A stretch of DNA of 64,000 nt from Candidatus Rifleibacteriota bacterium. GTDB lineage: Bacteria; Muiribacteriota; Ozemobacteria; Ozemobacterales; Ozemobacteraceae. The notes under the pieces are model-generated. The model was not told where the DNA came from, did not search any database, and was given only the letters and a program-made list of their open reading frames with translations. This document shows, one piece after another, positions 61,752 to 64,000 of the stretch (the stretch's first letter is position 1; each line of letters begins with the position of its first letter). A program made the translations under genes and the position numbers. The DNA lies in the NCBI GenBank assembly GCA_015233565.1, contig JADFXM010000042.1, positions 1-64,000 of the forward strand, written 5' to 3'.

Positions 61752-62516
61752 ATGCGGAAAATTGAAAAGTGGATTTCTGATGAAGAGCTTGAATCTATCT
61801 ATTCATCATCCTATTGGAATAATGTTGAAGAAGAAAAGAAAAAAGGATGGTGGATTGCTGATGGGAATTTTAAAAAATGCCTTGAACTCTTAAAGCAATC
61901 AAGACTCCTTGAAGCATATAAAAAGTCGGAAAAATTCTTGCTCAGTTTTCCTGCAAAATCGATAATAGTTGTTGATTTGGCAGCAGGCATCGGTTGGACT
62001 ACAGCTTTATTGTCGAAATTGCCTGGTGTTATGGAAGTCCGTGCCGTCGAAATTTCAAAGCATCGATTGGAATCTTTATTTGAACATAGCATAAAAATGC
62101 TATCAGGAGAAGGTAACAAGATATTCCGATACCTAGGAAGTTTTTACGATTTGAAATTCGAAAACAATAGTGTTGATGTTATTTATATGTCTCAAGCATT
62201 TCATCATGCTGCTCAACCGCTCAAATTGCTTTCTGAGTGCGATCGGGTTCTAAAAGCAAACGGAATAATTATTTTGATCGGGGAGCAGTATTTCGGAATT
62301 AAAACAATTTTCAAAAAAATTTTATCGAATCTTTTTAGAAAAGGGAAATTAACAATCAATTTCTATAAAATGTTCCCGCCTGATCCAATTTTAGGGGATC
62401 ACTATTATAGATGCAGAGATTATTACTCCATGTTTGGCACCATGGGATACAGTGTAAAACGTGAATATGTTGGAAATGAAAAAGTAATCTACGTCGCGGG
62501 CAAAACCGGGAGATAA
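61752..62516 (+). CDS. Class I SAM-dependent methyltransferase
   Basis: A 254-residue methyltransferase with a short helical N-terminus. Motif I is V-D-L-A-A-G-I-G near residues 75-81, the acidic position E in A-V-E-I-S and M-S-Q-A-F-H-H is the motif IV region typical of UbiE/Methyltransf_11. Start 61752 (M-R-K-I-E-K-W) fits related proteins best; an ATG at 61671 would add 27 residues of unmatched basic sequence. Monocistronic between two divergent or convergent neighbours. Confidence 0.82.
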   Translation: MRKIEKWISDEELESIYSSSYWNNVEEEKKKGWWIADGNFKKCLELLKQSRLLEAYKKSEKFLLSFPAKSIIVVDLAAGIGWTTALLSKLPGVMEVRAVEISKHRLESLFEHSIKMLSGEGNKIFRYLGSFYDLKFENNSVDVIYMSQAFHHAAQPLKLLSECDRVLKANGIIILIGEQYFGIKTIFKKILSNLFRKGKLTINFYKMFPPDPILGDHYYRCRDYYSMFGTMGYSVKREYVGNEKVIYVAGKTGR

Positions 62517-62520
62517 AGTC

Positions 62521-63585
62521 TCATTTTCTCCCCAAACGGCATTTTTTAGGTTTAAAGCGTAAACTTACTTCCTTCTCCATTTCAATGGATTCGTAAATGG
62601 CAGTTATTAATTCCAGAGACTTTCTACCCTCCAAGCCATCTACTAAAGCTGGTTTATCACTTAAAATAGATTTGACAACATGGTTTAAATAGGCAATGTG
62701 TCCAAAACCATAGACATTTGGAGGATTCTGGAAGAACTTTTTCAAAACGTCTTCATCCTCCGGCTTTTTTTCTTTAAAGTTCCAGACGCGCATTTCGTTG
62801 AGAGCGAAACCCCCAATTTCGACTGAACCTTGTTCGCCCAGAATGGAAATCGATCCCTCGAGATCAATGGGTCGAGCGGCTGTGGTTGCTTCGATTGTTC
62901 CAAGTGCGCCATTCCGAAATTTAACAATTGCAACACCTGTATCTTCAGTTTCAATTTTTGCCAGAGCAGAAATAGATTTTGCAAAAACCGATTCTGGTTC
63001 GCCCAGCATCCATTCAAGCAAGTCGATATGGTGACTTGCCTGATTTGTGAAAACTCCACCATCCATGTTCCAGGTACCGCGCCAGGAATCCTGATCGTAG
63101 TATTCCTGAGTTCGGCACCATCTTACGCGAACTCCTCCCAGGAAAATTTTCCCGAATCTTCCATCTTCAAGTGCTTGCCTTAGCTTGACTACAGGGAGGT
63201 TGTATCGATTTTGTTTAACAATAAAAAGCTTGATCTTGTGCTGGTCGCATGATTGAATCATAGCGTCAGCGTCTTCAAGAGTGAGTGCCATGGGTTTTTC
63301 CACGACAAGATGTTTGTTGTAGGGAGCCATTGAAAGGGTGTGAGCAGCGTGGTTACCGCTTTCAGTGAGAATATTGATTACATCGATTTCTCGGCCCTTT
63401 TTTTCCATCATTTCATGCATATCTGTAAACCATGGAACGTTATATTTTTCCCCGTAGAACCTGGCTTTTGGTTCTATTATGTCGCAAACTGCCGTTAAAA
63501 TTGCATTTTTAATCTCCCCTCCGCCTAAAATTTCGGCGTGTTTTTTTGCAATTCTTCCGCAACCAACTAGAGCAAAACGTAGCAT
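62521..63585 (-). CDS. Gfo/Idh/MocA family sugar dehydrogenase (WbpB/WlbA-like)
   Basis: A 354-residue NAD(P) oxidoreductase. G-C-G-R-I-A (8-13) is the cofactor loop, E-K-P near 95 the signature, and Q-A-S-H-H-I-D near 184 carries the catalytic region. N-I-L-T-E-S-G-N-H near 72, K-Q-N-R-Y-N near 125 and W-R-G-T-W near 170 are as in UDP-GlcNAcA 3-dehydrogenases. Distinct from the dehydrogenase at 25368-26336. AGAGGC lies seven bases upstream of the ATG. It converges with the preceding methyltransferase gene, four bases apart. Confidence 0.88.
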   Translation of the reverse strand: MLRFALVGCGRIAKKHAEILGGGEIKNAILTAVCDIIEPKARFYGEKYNVPWFTDMHEMMEKKGREIDVINILTESGNHAAHTLSMAPYNKHLVVEKPMALTLEDADAMIQSCDQHKIKLFIVKQNRYNLPVVKLRQALEDGRFGKIFLGGVRVRWCRTQEYYDQDSWRGTWNMDGGVFTNQASHHIDLLEWMLGEPESVFAKSISALAKIETEDTGVAIVKFRNGALGTIEATTAARPIDLEGSISILGEQGSVEIGGFALNEMRVWNFKEKKPEDEDVLKKFFQNPPNVYGFGHIAYLNHVVKSILSDKPALVDGLEGRKSLELITAIYESIEMEKEVSLRFKPKKCRLGRK

Positions 63586-64000
63586 TTATGTGCCTCTTTT
63601 TAGAAAGTTTAGTGTCTGAGTAAGTTTTGTGTTTGTCTGAAAATAAGCTTTCAAATAGCGCTTCACTTCCTCGAATTAATTTTCGAATTTCTTCACTTTA
63701 GTCTTTCAGCTAATCTCCCAAAGTAGTTCAGTAAAAAAATGCGAAAATCAACTTTTTTATTCTACTTCAAATAATTGGGCCTGTGCAAATTTGCTATCGG
63801 ACTTGCAACAACAAAGAGTAAATTCACATTGTCATTGGTAATTAACCATTCAATTCAAAAAAAAATCGCGAAAAATTATTTTTATTCCAAATTTTCTGCA
63901 CTTGCGTTGATGCAGCTTTATAAGACAAGTTTTTTTACTCTTTTCCGCTGTCGGACTTGGCGAGAAAAGCTGGTCGTATTCAGGGCAGACGCACTTAATT
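63586..64000. other. Window end, no gene seen
   Basis: AT-rich sequence upstream of the last gene with no open frame of note. The phrase CT.TCGGACTTG occurs twice (63797 and 63950). Nothing else is supported. Confidence 0.4.

Noticed and set aside
1..64000. tRNA, rRNA, riboswitch or CRISPR features.
   Set aside because: No T-loop-like GGTTCGAATCC with matching acceptor stem, no conserved riboswitch core and no regularly spaced repeats were seen by eye; a covariance-model search would be decisive.

Overview
The window is AT-rich, gene-dense bacterial chromosome using the standard code (TTG and GTG starts occur, no stop reassignment is needed). It suggests a Gram-negative-type anaerobic or microaerophilic bacterium from a deep, poorly cultured lineage. 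Supporting genes are a flavodiiron FprA protein, biosynthetic arginine decarboxylase, many radical SAM enzymes, nonulosonic-acid genes, Leptospira-type surface-polysaccharide families and a GerW/DUF2953 pair normally discussed in spore formers. A Riflebacteria-like candidate phylum would fit, but that is inference with low confidence. No rRNA, tRNA, CRISPR array, transposase or phage gene was seen.

Region 1 (1-24.6 kb) is housekeeping, signalling and envelope functions: a GT-C membrane glycosyltransferase, a response regulator fused to an anti-sigma-type ATPase domain, an MBL-fold hydrolase, a diacylglycerol-kinase-like lipid kinase, a DUF2953 membrane protein plus GerW-like protein, a cyclic-nucleotide-domain/MinD-CpaE fusion, a HEAT/TPR protein, a secreted TPR protein, a hybrid histidine kinase, FprA, SpeA, a secreted hypothetical protein, a radical SAM protein coupled to an AI-2E-type permease, a secreted DnaJ-zinc-finger-like protein and an ABC-F ATPase. 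The gap between fprA and speA is unusually rich in repeats and hairpins.

Region 2 (24.6-64 kb) is one large surface-glycan island. It opens with an acetyltransferase, a Gfo/Idh/MocA dehydrogenase and a DegT aminotransferase, a set typical of acetamido-sugar synthesis, followed by a DUF354 protein, asparagine synthase-like amidotransferase, methyltransferase and glycosyltransferases. Then come two convergent gene clusters of similar content. The plus-strand cluster (35.3-43.6 kb) carries a radical SAM/SPASM enzyme, a CMP-sugar-type cytidylyltransferase, a TIM-barrel isomerase, an SDR, a methyltransferase-like protein, a 2-hydroxyacid dehydrogenase, an NAD-epimerase, a B12-type radical SAM enzyme and a HAD phosphatase. 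The minus-strand cluster (46.7-57.0 kb) carries a radical SAM protein with an N-terminal SPASM-like segment, a NeuB-type synthase without its usual C-terminal SAF domain, a HAD-methyltransferase fusion, NeuA, a class III aminotransferase, a VOC/TIM-barrel fusion, two SDRs and another methyltransferase. Between them lies a LIC12162-family transferase gene followed by a translationally coupled, apparently frameshifted small gene. The island ends with a GT2 glycosyltransferase flanked by a degenerate direct repeat, a TPR-glycosyltransferase, a methyltransferase and a second sugar dehydrogenase.

Together, region 2 probably makes, activates, modifies and transfers one or two unusual CMP-activated sugar acids plus an acetamido sugar for an O-antigen, capsule or glycoprotein. 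The strongest novelty candidate is this pair of convergent cytidylyltransferase clusters. They combine a synthase and activating enzymes with aminotransferase, dehydrogenase, isomerase and radical SAM chemistry that does not match a standard sialic, legionaminic or pseudaminic acid gene set.
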